Of a stretch of 64,000 nt of DNA, positions 11,925 to 24,574 are shown piece by piece. Below the pieces are notes generated by a model. The model ran no database searches. It was not told where the DNA came from and saw only the letters and a program-made list of their open reading frames with translations. Location of the stretch: the NCBI GenBank assembly GCA_963854835.1, contig OY978525.1:118976120-119040119 (forward strand). Direction: 5' to 3'. The DNA comes from Megamerina dolium (Eukaryota; Arthropoda; Insecta; Diptera; Megamerinidae). Position numbers and translations under genes: made by a program. The stretch's first letter is position 1. Each line of letters starts with the position of its first letter.

Positions 11925-12901
11925 TGATGATCAACTTTTACAAGAAATACTGCAATGGTATTTTCAACTATTTGCAAGTGCATTCCAGTATGATGATTAT
12001 ATGAGAACGAAGAAATGGTCCATTGTCAATAAAAATTGTTGATAAGACATTAAACCACCAACACGCATACGTAGACAGTGGAAAATATCGCAACTGTATC
12101 CGCCAGTGTTGTTGATGACAGTGAATTATTTATTTATTCGTGAGATACCGGCACATATGTATGTTGGAGATAGTAGTATGCCAAAAGTGGGCCCACCTTA
12201 TGAACCATTTGAGGTGTAGCCGCGTTTACATAAAATCACCTTTAAGCATTGAATTATATAGATTGTTCTATAGACTCAAATAAAGATTTTATACATTTCT
12301 CTAAATTTTCTGTTATTTTTTTTTTTTTTTTATCAAATCCAAAGGGTCTTAAAAAATCACTCTGTACATACTATTGTCTGTAAAAAGTCATATAAAATTT
12401 TCAACCATTTCTAAATGATTGAATCTTGAAAAATCGAAAAAAAATTCCTTTTTTCATAACATTTGATTTCAAGACATGATTTTAGTGAGTTTATTTTTTT
12501 TTTTTTTTTTATAGCAGTGAAATATTCCAATGGATGCTTTGCTTTGACCTGAGCTACATTTCGTTGAAAGAAGCATTTCGTAGAAAAATTTACAATCGCT
12601 TCCATGTGATGACTAAAATATTAAGACGCAACATTAAGACGCTGTATTCCAAAAGTTATAATTTTGTTACATTTATCTTCATTTTAGCTATGTTATCGGC
12701 CTATGTGAGCGGTTCTTGGAATCCAGTATATTCGAAAAATTATTTTATTTTTTCTAATATAATTTTTTTTTTTTTTATTTATTATTCAATTCGTTTTCGA
12801 AACAATAAAAATGATTCTAAAATTTAGCTACTTCTTAAATTTTGTAGTATCAAATAATCAGTTTAATGGCCTAAAATATTGTTCTTTTTCAAGAAAGTTA
12901 A
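11925..12901. other. AT-rich non-coding stretch
   Basis: No gene recognised. A slightly more balanced segment at about 12055-12245 contains GGGCCC and other GC-rich bits but no readable domain. T-tracts occur at about 12310-12330, 12494-12510 and 12767-12776. Confidence 0.5.
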
Positions 12902-13105
12902 TTGGATTTTCAAAATATCGGGTTTTTTAAAATACTGGGTTTTACAAAATACCGATTTGCAAAAGCCCGAGTTTTCAAAATATTGGTTTTACAAAATACT
13001 GGGTTTCCAAAATACCGGTTTTCGAAAACACTGGGTTTTCGAAATGCTGGTTTACAAAATAATGATTTTAAAATACTGGTTTTCCAATATACTGGTTTTT
13101 CCATA
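12902..13105. repeat. Minisatellite of about 17-20 bp units
   Basis: About ten to twelve degenerate units of the type TTTTCCAAAATACTGG are arranged head to tail, with variants such as TACAAAATACTGG, CAAAATACCGG and CGAAATGCTGG. Stops are rare in the unit, so two plus-strand frames and one minus-strand frame stay open and predict repetitive peptides. These are by-products of the repeat, not genes. Confidence 0.88.
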
Positions 13106-15057
13106 ATCATTATCATCGTCGAAGGCAAAGTCTTTCTATTTAAGTAAATCTGACTCTTTGTTTGGTAATCAAATTTGAAACTATATTTCTTGGAGAAATG
13201 CAATTGATAAAAAAGTTCTTAGACTTTTTTACATCTTTATCATGTAATGTTAATATTTTAATTAGCTAAAGGGTTACAAGTATTTTTATAAACTCAAAAA
13301 AATAATGACTTTTGCAATATTTAAAATGCCATCAAGAATTTAGCGAACGAGAACAAGGTTTAAAAAATCGGAGTTACAACTTACACATAGCATTCAAAAT
13401 CGAACAATATAACAATAAAAAAAAGTGTATCTTAAAGGAATATTAGTTATCAAAAATTCTTTCAAATAGTGTTTCTTTAAAAAAAAAAAAACATATTTTA
13501 CTTAATTTGAGTTTAACAAAGTTTTGGGCACACCCAAAGCTACTCAAAACTAGTTTAAACGCTGATTCTGGTAATATTTTTATGATTGTTTCAGAGTTCT
13601 ATGTATCCATTATAGACATTTTTCACATGTGGTTCCATCCTGGTCGTTATGACCCATTTTCCAATTCGCATAGTAAATGCTTCATTGATATTGCCCACCA
13701 CATAATGTTAGTATGCACTGCAATTCTTTTAAATATAAATTAATATTGTGTCAATGAATACAACTCGAGACTTTCTCGCAAATGATTGATATTAAATATA
13801 GAACTTGGATAACTTTCATTTATCTTAACTTAAGATGACCCATTTTGTGTGCATACATATGATGTTCTTGAGAACAACTCTGTTCCTGCAAATTACTTAA
13901 AATTCAACTAATTGATTTGGTTTTTATTTGTTCCCAATATAGGGCGCCCTATCATAAAATTGCAATTAATGCATATACTATAAGCTCAAGTATGTAAGTC
14001 TGTATATATTTTAATACGTTTTAATTGCCAGACCTTATTCTGATGTACTCCTTTAGTACTTCTTTATAACATACTTACTCGTATATATAATATATGTATA
14101 TGACGTACACATGAGACGATGCTTTAGAAGCTAATTACGACTATAAGAGGCATTTATGTTACCAGAGAACAAGCAAGCAAATTAAATGCAACTGCAGCAA
14201 TACTTCAACTTCAACTGTATTCAAATAAAATGATTATGAGAAAGACAAGCAAAAAAAAAAAAAAGAAAATAACAAGAAGGCAATATCTACATACAAAGAT
14301 ATATGCAAATTCATTTGTATTCCCTTTCTTTGGCAAAATCATTTAGACCCAAGTGGAGTGCAATAAAAATATTTGAGGTACACATTTATGCGGAGCAATA
14401 CAAAAACCAACAAAAAATAAAATAAAATATAGCGAATAAATGACGACGATGATGACAGAAATAGCAACAAACGGCATCCGCGTACATATAGCAAGTGTGT
14501 TTATGGCTGTGAAATTGCAAACAGGATAATTCCTGTGGGAAATGCAACTTTTAAATGTGACATCCGTTGGCCAAAGCGACAACAGCAGCAACGATCAAAT
14601 AAAAAAGTAGTCAGCAACAGCAGCAGCAAATACAAAACTATACATAAAGAGGGTGTTTTGAGAGAGGCATACGTTATGGTTCCCAAAATTAGGCAACGCT
14701 AATGTTATTTAAATTTCTGGAAATTCTCGATCTCCATAAGAACAATTGAATTTTATGGAAAATGTAGTTGAAACAGAACGACATCATTTGTCATTCAATA
14801 AAGTCTACTAATCAACATGTTATTTTGTCAAATGGATATGACAATGTAGTCGATTGATTGTATGATGATTTAAAGTATTCGAATTATTTGCTCTGGACAC
14901 ATAACAGCCCTGTACTTGATGAAATTGTAGGGGGAAAGACTACATTCTTTGTATGAATCATGTTCAAAATAGTACAATGGGCCATAATTGAAACAAATGT
15001 GAATTTGTCATTTTTATTATGTTATATTTCTATTTTTAATTTGAAACTATAAATAAA
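13106..15057. other. AT-rich non-coding stretch
   Basis: No gene recognised. A hydrophobic open frame of 78 codons at 13507-13743 has no recognisable motif. The sequence at 14640-14960 is somewhat less AT-rich and may be a decayed transposon, but no domain is readable. Confidence 0.5.
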
Positions 15058-15208
15058 AAAAAAATAAATATGTGGCACTTAAAGCCCCAAAGGGCTCATT
15101 GGCCGAGCTTCTCTTCCATTACTGTTGTGCGTCTTAAATTTTGGACAATATTAGAAGGGACCTACTTATTTTAGCCGGTTCCGAACGGCAGAACACTTGG
15201 GACATCAC
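15058..15208 (+). repeat. Short dispersed repeat, copy 1
   Basis: This stretch of about 150 bp matches 45915-46065 in inverted orientation. Shared blocks include AAAATAAATATGTGGCACTT, AGGGCTC, GGCC.AGCTTCTCTTCCA, GTTGTGCGT, TTAAATTTTGG, CCTACTTATTTTAG and CGAACGGCAGAAC, ending in GACATCAC or its equivalent. I recall similar GGCACTTATAAG...CCGAACGGCAGA sequences as very common in tephritid genomes, but cannot confirm that here. There is no coding sequence, and no tail or flanking duplication is evident. Confidence 0.8.
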
Positions 15209-16514
15209 TTTTTCTGAGCTTTGTCACACAGTTCTTTAAGAAGCTTTTTGAATTTGAAACTATGCCATTTTAAAAACTACCCTTTAGGTATATATATTCA
15301 TATGTTTGAATGTAGAAGAGTTGTGTGAACATGCACTCGAACAGATAACGAAACTCATGGCACATCATCGCCGTCAGTGTTGTCATTTTCATCATCAGCA
15401 TGAACATAATCATCATCATCATCATCATCATTATCATCAAAAAACATGAGCATCAACATTAGCAACAAGCAACCGCATTACCAGCAACAATCAACAAAAT
15501 GATATGCGCATTTGAAATGAAACTGCAAACAAGCAGCAACGCGCAATCTAGCAACAAAACTGAAAAGACGAAAAAAAAGGGACACGACAATGATGACAGC
15601 ATGACATGTCTACGTCGAAAGGGTTGTCTTCTTCATCATCATACGATACACTTTTTTCTTCATATTTCGACTTTGTGTGTTTTTTTTTTTTTTTGCTTAC
15701 TTGTATGTCATTGCTTGATTTGATTCTTGATTGAGTTTTCATACGACGAGCATGTATGTATTATTCAAATTCCGGTTTCTTACCAAAGCTAGAACTCTTA
15801 GAACTCTTACAGCAATGGGGTTTTTGCATTTATTTAATGTCTTTCAGAGATGTAAGGATAGAATCACAAAATTTTGTTTTTTTTTTTCTCTCTCTCTCTT
15901 TTTTATTGCATAGATTAACTTCTTCTGTTTGTTGTTGTTGTTGTAAATTTGAAAACATTTCATTTCGATTTTATTTATACATTCACGTGAATTGACAGCA
16001 TTCTAAGAGGCTTTCGACATAAAATGCTTTTATTGATGATTGTTCTTCGAGACAGTCATCTTCTTACTATTAGCTAGGCAAGCTAGCTCTATCTCTGTAC
16101 CTACAATACAATTTGTAGTATTTGACATTTACGTATAAGCATTAAAAAAGGGAATTATGTCGCAGACGAGTACATATAATTAATAAATATTTTATTTACT
16201 AGATATTCAATATCAGCATATATGGTTGTTGGGTAAAATGTTTGCTTTTTTTTTTTCTAAAATAAACAAAAAAAAAAGCCTTTTAGTAATTCAATAAATA
16301 AAGTAATATTTAGAAATTTAATTTTTTAAATTATAAACGGAAGCCTTTTGCATTGAAAATGATGGCAAAACTTACTGATCGAAATCAGTAAAATTCTGAC
16401 AAAATTCTACCATTCTGTTTGGGTCCCTTTATAAAAAAATAATAATGAATTTTAATAAAACGCAATTAAAAATTAATGAATAAGTGATGTTAATTCCTAT
16501 CCTTAGATATGGAC
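15209..16514. other. AT-rich non-coding stretch with trinucleotide repeats
   Basis: No gene recognised. It contains CAT-type repeats (about 15405-15440), CAA-rich sequence, poly-T and CT tracts (15875-15905). The open frames around 15499-15995 are low-complexity. Confidence 0.55.
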
Positions 16515-17045
16515 ATAGTGAGATGAAGCTTCGCAAACGGTGGCCAAGCCAGGATTGACATCAAGAAGGGTAACGCTCTGTGTCTGGTGGGTGTGGAAGG
16601 AAATTGTTTATTACGAGCTTCTAAAACCCGGTTAAGTGATTGATTCTGACCTTTACCGTCAACAATTAATGAGACTGAAGCAAGCGATTCAATTATAACG
16701 GCCAGAATTGATCAACAGAAAATGTGTTGTGTTCCATCATGACAACGCCAGACCACACACATTTTTCATGACCCGGCAGAAACTAAGAGAGCCTGGCTGG
16801 GAAGATTTGATGCATCCACCATATAGCTCAGATCTTGCACCTTCATTATTATTATTTGTTTCAATCTCTGTAGAACTCTCTTAATGGTGTACATTTAAAT
16901 TCCAAAGAGGCTTACAACTCCCACTTGAATTAGTTTTGTCGCTCAGAAAACCCGCAAGTCCAACACAAATGGAATAATGGCTTTGAGCCCAAAAATGGCA
17001 AAAGGTTATAGATCAAAACGCCACATATTTGATTTAATAAAACTC
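16515..17045 (+). pseudogene. Mariner transposase, C-terminal half, dead
   Basis: The plus strand, with frameshifts and stops, gives LCVWWVWKEIVYYELL, SDLYRQQLMRLKQAI, RPELINRK, VVFHHDNARPH, TRQKLREPGWEDLMHPPYSS and then LAPS. These are the ordered C-terminal blocks of mariner-type (DD34D) transposases. The second catalytic Asp is visible in HHDNARPH. The third, expected after LAPS in PSDYHLF, is replaced by LLLF. Later blocks (SLNGVHLNSKEA and the ending KMAKGYRSKRHIFD) are present. The N-terminal DNA-binding domain and first catalytic Asp are missing. The pseudogene is inactive and separate from the related remnant at 28187-28765. Confidence 0.88.
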
Positions 17046-19727
17046 ATTTCAAATATCAGAAAAAAGTATCTAATTTTTGGTTAAATTCAATCAATTTGGT
17101 CAATCCAATATTTAGTGATTTAGTGATATTTTAAAAATGTTCTTTTCTATTTTGATTGTGTTCTTTGCAGTCTACGACTTACACCAGAAACTCAATCAGA
17201 AACTAATATTTTCTAAAATAAATTTAGCAAATATCCTCAAAGTATTTATCGCAATAGCTTCAACTTCCAAATGGACAATATAAATTGATATGTACATGTA
17301 TTTTTCCCTATTTCCAATATTGTGGAAGAAAAGTTGAATTATTAGAGTCTACAATGAGAATTTAAAGACTCTGAATTAAGTAAATATTTATTATCGAATT
17401 GAAAAACAAAAAAAGAATATATTCAATCGATTGAAAGCAACACTTTAATCAACGTGAGATCATGTGATTTTTAAGTACAGCTCAACATTGCTATTCCATT
17501 TAGCATTAACTTTTAAATATATATTATATTATTTGACCTACTATAAACATCATATTAGTTAACGATTTGGTTATGCTTCCAACTTCGAACGATTCATCAA
17601 GCATAATTGCTTAAATCAATCATTGTGGTCACATGAGTCAAATTTCAAGTCATTGAACTTATAAATTTCTAATAATAAAACAAATCACTTGTTGTCTGCT
17701 TGTCACAATTTTGCTGGCGATATATAATATACTTAGCTGTCAAAAATATCATAAATAAAGATGCATGAATGCAAATGGATTATTGAAAAATCATTGTCGT
17801 TTCATATTTCTAACTTTGGCTCTTATCATTCATTGGCTTAGCTGAGTTAGTGAAGCAACATATACCCATGAAGCAATCACAAAACAAAAAGTATGCTACT
17901 TAAAAGATAAGCCAACTTTTGCAATGTATTTGTTTAACATTGAATGACTGACTGAATGAGTGACTGACAAACATATTGATAGGTAGCAAACGTCTAAAGT
18001 GCAATGATTACTTTGATGTTGTTCCAGCTGCTGTTGTATGTAGTTGGTGTTGTCGCTACTGTTGTTGTCTCTGCACGACGAATCGATGAATATGATAGAA
18101 GAACAAAAAAAATCTGTTGTTTGCTGCTTTTTTGCGCTTCTGTAGCAACAACAACAACAACAACAACAACAACCAATATATATTTGTTTTGTATGAAACC
18201 AAAACAACCCCCCATAAGACCCCCTGTATGTAGGTTTTAATACTACATACAATATAATATATATATATACATGCCGTTTGTTGCACATTGTATATGATCT
18301 TATTATATCGTACTTGTTACTATCTTGACTCTTGTTACACTAAAGCTGACTGGCGGCTTAGTTTGACGCTTACATACATATGTATGTATGTATCCACTAA
18401 ATATGTACATATGTATAGTACAATTGTAAGGCAAACATATTTAAGTGTAGGTACCCACTTCTTTCACTTGTTTTTTCATTCGAGTACTTATATATTGTAT
18501 AATATGTACTCTTGTAGGGGCTCTTTTACTTGATTTGTATTTATTTTGCTTTTAGGTTTTTTTCGTGCTGGTTGCTTTTGCCCATCTGCTCTTCACTTCA
18601 CTGCCAATACATACGAGTATATTGTCTTGTCGCCCTCGTCGGCGGCTTACCAATTCAAAACTTCATTATCCATAGTGGAGTTGTCATCAGCAATCATCAT
18701 AATGACGGTTTGCCATAGTCATCATCATCATCATCATCATCGTAGGCATTTTTGTTTCAGCTGAATGCTTAACATGACTTTGTAAATATACTACAAGTAC
18801 TACATACAATATACTCGTATAGCACGTGTGCATGTGTATGTGTGTGTGTGTGTGTGCGTGCTAGCGCGTATGCACATACATATGTATATAGTCGCACTTG
18901 CTTGTCTACCGTGTATTGTGCCGCATGTATGTATTCCGCTTGGACTTGATCTTGGACTTGGTTGGTTGGTTGGTTTGTCTTTAGTGGTTTGTTGCTCTTG
19001 GTTTTGTTATCTTGGACTTGGACTTGCATAAACTTTTTTGCACAATGCGAAACAAGAAAATAAAAAAAAATAAAAAATATATAAAAATATACAACAGCAA
19101 CGACAACAGCAGCATAATTTACTATTCTTTTTAATTTTGTATAGCTTTTTTTTTTTTTTTGTATACCTATAGACTTGATTATTACTCCCCAAGTATGTAT
19201 GTACGTATGCATGTGTACATATTTATGTGTAAAATGTTTTTAATGAAATTTTCATTATTGTTATTGTTGCTCTGTTGATGATGACCTTAAACTTGTACCC
19301 ATCGTTGTTTGCCAAACCAAGCGTTTCTGTGTTATTTTATTTTTTTTTTTGTTGCTGACACTACTAGTGATGGTAATGATGATGATGATGATGATAATGA
19401 TGATGACGGTGGTGTTGGTGGTGGTGTTGGTGATGGTGATGGTACCTCTACTCAAATCAACATGTACATGTACTCTTATGTATTTTAGGTATGTGCAAAA
19501 ATTAAAGCAACCAACAACAACAACAACAACAACAACAATAATAATAATAAAAATGATGACGAGTGCGCAATTAAAATGTTTATGAAATAAAATTTTCACA
19601 TTTTTTATTTTTTCTATTTTTTTTTTTTTAATTTAATATGTATTGTATGACTTTTTCTTTAACTAGAAATATTATTACACTAACCACTAAGGCACGCAAG
19701 AATAAAATATGTGCTTGTTGTTATGCG
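17046..19727. other. AT-rich non-coding stretch with dense microsatellites
   Basis: No gene recognised. It holds CAA repeats (18146-18173), CAT repeats (18718-18741), a GT run (18838-18855), GAT repeats (19375-19410), CAA/AAT repeats (19512-19550) and many ACATATGTA-type runs. Open frames up to 147 codons here are composed of poly-Val, poly-Thr, poly-His or poly-Ile encoded by these repeats. Confidence 0.6.
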
Positions 19728-20017
19728 ATGTTAGACTGGTTGAAAAATTCATGAATAGAGCGCAAAAAAAGAATATAAATTATAAACACTTAGCAGAAAA
19801 CATTTTTCCTAACGATTTTGCAATATTACTTCTCTCAAATGGTTTTAAGCAGAAATTTTCAAAATAAAACCTATGTTAGGCTGGTTGAAAAGTTCATGAA
19901 TAGAGAGAAAAAAAAAAAAAATTGAAATTATAAACTCTTAGCTGAAAATATTTTTCCTAACGATTTTGTAATATTACTTCTCTCAAATGGTTTTAAGGAA
20001 AACTTTCAAAATAGAGA
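19728..20017. repeat. Two-unit tandem duplication, period about 145 bp
   Basis: Two adjacent copies start with ATGTTAGACTGGTTGAAAA at 19728 and its close variant ATGTTAGGCTGGTTGAAAA at 19873. Both contain TTCATGAATAGAG, TTTTTCCTAACGATTTTG, ATATTACTTCTCTCAAATGG and TTTTCAAAAT or CTTTCAAAAT. Differences are mainly in the A-tract length and scattered substitutions. Confidence 0.88.
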
Positions 20018-20190
20018 CTAGATAAAAAAAAACGTTTGAGGATATTAAGGAACACCAAAATCTGTAAATATATGTAGTATAATACAAATTGTTTAATTTG
20101 TTTTTATTGCTGACAATGTTCAATTTAGCAACAATATCTTTATGAGATGAAGTATTATTGTCTTGTTGAAAGATCACTGTCTGCGACAAA

Positions 20191-20622
20191 GTAGGATGCG
20201 TGCATTAGTACATAAATATTCACTTTGTCTCATTTGATTGGATTGGCAACCTTTTTTTTATATGCAGAGCTCTTCTTCTTCCCTCTAATTTGTTTATATG
20301 ACTCTCAAGTTAGATCTTTAACTTCTAATTTCTATACCCCGCTCTCATTCGTTTACCCATAATATTGGAAAAAGCGTTTAAATTGTAAATTTAATAAATT
20401 TTAAACTTTAAATATTGAAATCACGGGTTTTTTCCCATCATCCCTGCTCTTCCTCTATCATCCTTAACATTATCTCTACAATAACAGCACAAACATCAAC
20501 GCAGCAACATCTTATCGTCCCTCAACAACAAAAGCTTCATACAAAACGATCACCTGGAGCAAGTAACAACGTTGGAACGAGCTTACCAGCGCCGCAGCCC
20601 TCACACAGTCAATCACCTTCAG
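20191..20622 (-). repeat. Dispersed repeat of unknown family, copy 1 (inverted relative to 26185-26922)
   Basis: Reverse-complemented, this aligns with 26185-26922. Shared blocks are AGGTGA..., CGTTCCAACRTTG, GATGTTGCTG, GCTGTTATTGTA, GATTTCAATATTTAAA, TTTACAATTTAAACG, RGAAATTAGAAGTT-like and TTGCCAA.CCAATCAAATGA. On the minus strand a TATA-like GCATATAAAAAAAGG precedes the last block. Its size and content would fit a solo LTR or a non-autonomous element, but terminal TG/CA and a target duplication cannot be demonstrated. The plus-strand open frame at 20415-20681 is Gln/Ser-rich and has no recognised domain. Confidence 0.75.
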
Positions 20623-22563
20623 CGAAAATGAATCTTTTCTCATGGATTCGTTCGTTCAACGAATTCCAAAGTTTGTACTAATATTTTTCTATTATTTTAT
20701 TTTGCCAGTTTAATGGCTTGTTTTAGTAATAAAATTACTTTTGAAAAATCACATTTTTTTTTCTGCAAAACCAATCTTTTTTCACGAATTTTCTCTTTTA
20801 GCAGATTTCAAAAAATCAATAATAATACTTTTATATTATTTAAAGGAATTAGAAGAATTCTGCAACCAAACAAATAATTAGCACACGATTTGAGGGACGA
20901 AAATGGATCCAGATAAGTGGTCTAATTCGGCTAATCCCTAAAATATATATATATATTTATATTATTTTATGTTGCCAGTTTAAATTTTGATTTACTAACA
21001 CACTGCATTTTGTTGTCAAAATTAAAGCTAAAACTAATTTCAACACAATTTTGAAGCCTTTGTCAGATTTAGAGCTAAATTTCTAAGCTCACCAGACCAC
21101 TCGACAGTTTGCGATGGCATTTTGGCGCCATCCCAAGTATCAGGCCCAAGTATTAGCAGTGGAATATTTTATAGATAAGATTTCGCTTTAATTTGATCAA
21201 TTATAAATATTATTGATCACAAAAACAAAACATCCAACTTTCAACTCCAACATTTCTATGTATGTATGCCTATTAAATAGTTTTAGTTAGCTTGCATTTT
21301 TTACTTATACACATTTTATTCCACATATATAATTACAATTACCTAGTATGAATACTAAATATATGTATTTCAACTGCCCTTGCCACTCCACTAATACATA
21401 TATACTTACATGCAAATATGGTATGTACATATTTCGTTACTTTAACCCCTAATGTCGCCTTTCTGTGTTATCATCGTTGTCATAATGATGACACTGTCAT
21501 ATTTATCATGCTTCATAGTACTTGGTAATATTATAATACTAAATACTACAATATATATGTATATAGTAGTGCTATCGTTATCAATATCATCATCATAATT
21601 CATCATCAACATCATTTTGGGCAGCCATGCCATTGTCAGAATTATAATTTTCGAGCAAAACGCTTTTTAAGCATTTAACCATTTAAACTATATGGTCACA
21701 TACTTGTATGTATATTATTATTATTATTATTGTACTTTACTTTAGCTAAAGGTACATAAATGTTAGCCTATAGCTATTATTGTTGTACTATTTATTCCCT
21801 TCGGAATGTAGTACATACATATAGCTATTTGCTGAATTTAATTCGCTTAATTAAATAAGGGAATCATTAGAACTTATGTATGTATATTGTATGTATGTAC
21901 CTTATATCATACAATATATATATTAGACTGGCTGTTATTAATAAAAATAATTTTGTTTTTATTTGTAAAAGTGCAAAAAAATCGATTCAGAGTCGTGACA
22001 TGTCAATGTGTCAAGGATACTCTCAATACATTGTTTGTAACACTCAAAAGCAAAACTGTCAAATATGAAAAAAAATAAATATTTTTTATCTCTGTCAATT
22101 TTTTCATTAAAATTTAAAAAAAAAACTCAGTTTTTTTTGTATATGCATCACATATGAATACTTCAAATTTTAGGCATTTGAACAATTTAAATAAAAAAAA
22201 AATTAATTAATAACTCTTTAATTTATATTTTCTAGAATATTTTATTCAACTATTTTTAATTTTTTTACTTTTTTTAATAATAATTTTGATTTTTTTATTA
22301 TTATTATTATTATTGTGTTTGTTATAATGAAATAGGAAATAGTTTCATTAATGTGTGTGACAATACGCATTGTCATTAGAACCGGTTTTGCCAAAATTAT
22401 GTATAAATATTACATAAAAACATAATATATGTACGTACATTATTTTGATAACATTTTTATGAGCACAATAAAATATTAAATTAATGAAAAAACAAATTAC
22501 AAATGAAAACAGAAATCAAGTTTGAATGAAAAAGAAAAAAAAAATTGAATAATAATAATAATG
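20623..22563. other. AT-rich non-coding stretch
   Basis: No gene recognised. A GCCAGTTTAA block near 20706 and 20977 suggests a small local duplication. The remainder is AT-rich with TATG repeats and A/T homopolymers. Confidence 0.5.
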
Positions 22564-22742
22564 ATAATTTCAATAATTTTTTTAACAAACTATTGACACA
22601 ATAAAAAAAAAAAAACAAAACCACAAAAATACTGAGACCTCACTCAATTAACTAATATGATTTTAATAATTTTTTAACAAACTATTGACACAATAAAAAG
22701 AAAACCCGCAAAAATACTGAGACCTCACTCCACTAACTAACA
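22564..22742. repeat. Two-unit tandem duplication, period about 92 bp
   Basis: Two adjacent copies of TAATTTTTTTAACAAAC, TATTGACACAATAAAA, an A-rich spacer, AAAAATACTGAGACCTCACTC and an ACTAACTAA-like end. They differ mainly in the length of the A tract. Confidence 0.88.
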
Positions 22743-22974
22743 CGAACACTTCAGTTAAAAATTATATATATGAATACCTATATTCAATTGACAAAAGACT
22801 AAGGGCAAAAAAATGAAAAAAAGAATAAAATACAATAAAAAAAAATGTTGAATTACAAAAACAAAAAATGGCAATACACAAACTTGCACCCTAAAAACAA
22901 TCATCATAATTCGCAAATGGTAGCCATACAAGCCACTGGTGGTTCATGCAGATTATATTTGTATTTATCTACAA

Positions 22975-23007
<33 letters not shown>

Positions 23008-24574
23008 CACACATATTTTACGTAAATGTAAAAATCCAACTATGCCCTAACTGATGACAGTTTCGGCAAAAAGATCATGATCAACAATGGCAGGCAATGA
23101 TCACACAGTGAAGCAACCAAACGATCGACAATGCTCTGAGTGGTGTTAGATTTCAAAAAAAAAAAAAAACAAAATATGAAAATATGACGCAAAAAAAAAA
23201 AATAATTTGAAATAATTTTTACAAAGTTGCAACAAGACAAAAACCAATTTTTGCTCTTAACGACAATAGCGCATAACAAGGCGACCAACAGCAGCCAACA
23301 CAGGAGGGTGATTTTAGTATTAACAAGAAATCTTCTCAAAGAAATATTAATAATAATAAAAAACAACATAACAACAACAACAACAATAATATACAATAAA
23401 TAGAATTGATATTATTTTTCCTTCCTTTTTTTTCCAACATTTCATTTGACGTCGTGGCCAAATTGATCACGAGCAGTAAGTACGATTTTTGCTGTTTGCT
23501 AGCATAATCTCCTTTTGGAAAATGTTTTTTTTTCGAAAAAATTCTCGGTTTTTTGTTGTTGTTGTTGTTGTTTTTAATTCAATTTGAAATGATGACGGAC
23601 TGACATCACCTACGGCGTTTGATGATGGCAAGCAACAGAGCAAAAAATAAAAAACAATGCTAAACCCAGTATGATATTGTAGAGGGCATATTATCGCAAT
23701 CAAAGTAAAGTACTATATAAAATAACAACAACAACAACAATAATTTTTTTTTCTTGCCAAAATTCTGCAAATATGAAATAATGATTTTACCTTAAGTACA
23801 AAAAAAAAACCACATCGATAATGACGACGATGACGACGATGACGATGACGAGATCGATGACGCTTCTGTCGTAAGATGTCATAGGTTAGCAAAAAATGAG
23901 CCTTTCAGCAGATTAAATATATATTTTGTTTTTTTCAAGTTTGCTTTTCATCGATAATCGTACTTTTTTTTTGTGTGTGTGTGCAATTTTTATTTCTGTT
24001 TTGTGTTTTTTCGTTATTATTTTATAGGTCAATAAGTGGGGGTCAACAATTGTATGGTATGGTAAAAAAAAAAAAGCTTAAATACTTTTGCGCCGTTCGA
24101 AACATCATTTATCAATTGTTTTTATTGGATTTCATTTTAACTAAAATATATTGTATATATATTCGTAATTTAACTATAGCTGTTGTTGTTGTTGTCGTTG
24201 TTGTATGTACAATTTTTAAGGCGCAGCTTGCGATTACCTGAAATCATATCAGGGACGATCATTGAAAATGTCAATGGGAGGAGGAATTGTTATGCGTTTT
24301 AAAACACATTTACACCAGCAAACAGCGCAATAATTATATTTCTCATCTAAATCTTAATTGATGTTATTAATTTTTTGCTGTGTAACATAACCCAATAAAA
24401 AAAAGTGTTCAATAAAAATATGAACATATTCGAAATGACAAAAATAAAAACACAGTGAATGAAACAAATATGCTTTATAAGAATTAATTACTCAATTAAT
24501 AGCTTTCAAATTTTAATTGCTTTTTTTTAAATTGTTTTTATTATTTTTTTTTTTTTTTTTTTTTGGGAAGAAAT
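22743..24574. other. AT-rich non-coding stretch with microsatellites
   Basis: No gene recognised. It contains a CA run (about 22975-23002), CAA repeats (23369-23390, 23722-23741), GTT repeats (23555-23571, 24181-24204) and GAC/GAT repeats (23820-23850). Confidence 0.55.

Noticed and set aside
13507..13743. Possible exon for a small hydrophobic protein
   Set aside because: No recognisable family, no convincing splice context, and composition similar to the flanks.
17896..18288. 130-codon and overlapping frames rich in Val, Thr, Cys or Leu
   Set aside because: They are translations of CAA/GTT repeats in different frames and strands, with no domain.
18769..19599. Open frames of 147 and 112 codons on the minus strand
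   Set aside because: They consist of strings of Thr-His, Ile, Val and Thr encoded by GT, GAT and CAA microsatellites.
20415..20681. Gln/Ser/Pro-rich 88-codon frame as a host gene
   Set aside because: It lies within a dispersed repeat whose other copy (26185-26922) does not preserve the frame.
23040..23396. 118-codon minus-strand hydrophobic frame resembling a membrane protein
   Set aside because: Its hydrophobicity comes from poly-A tracts read as Phe on the other strand and from CAA repeats read as Val. There is no conserved motif.
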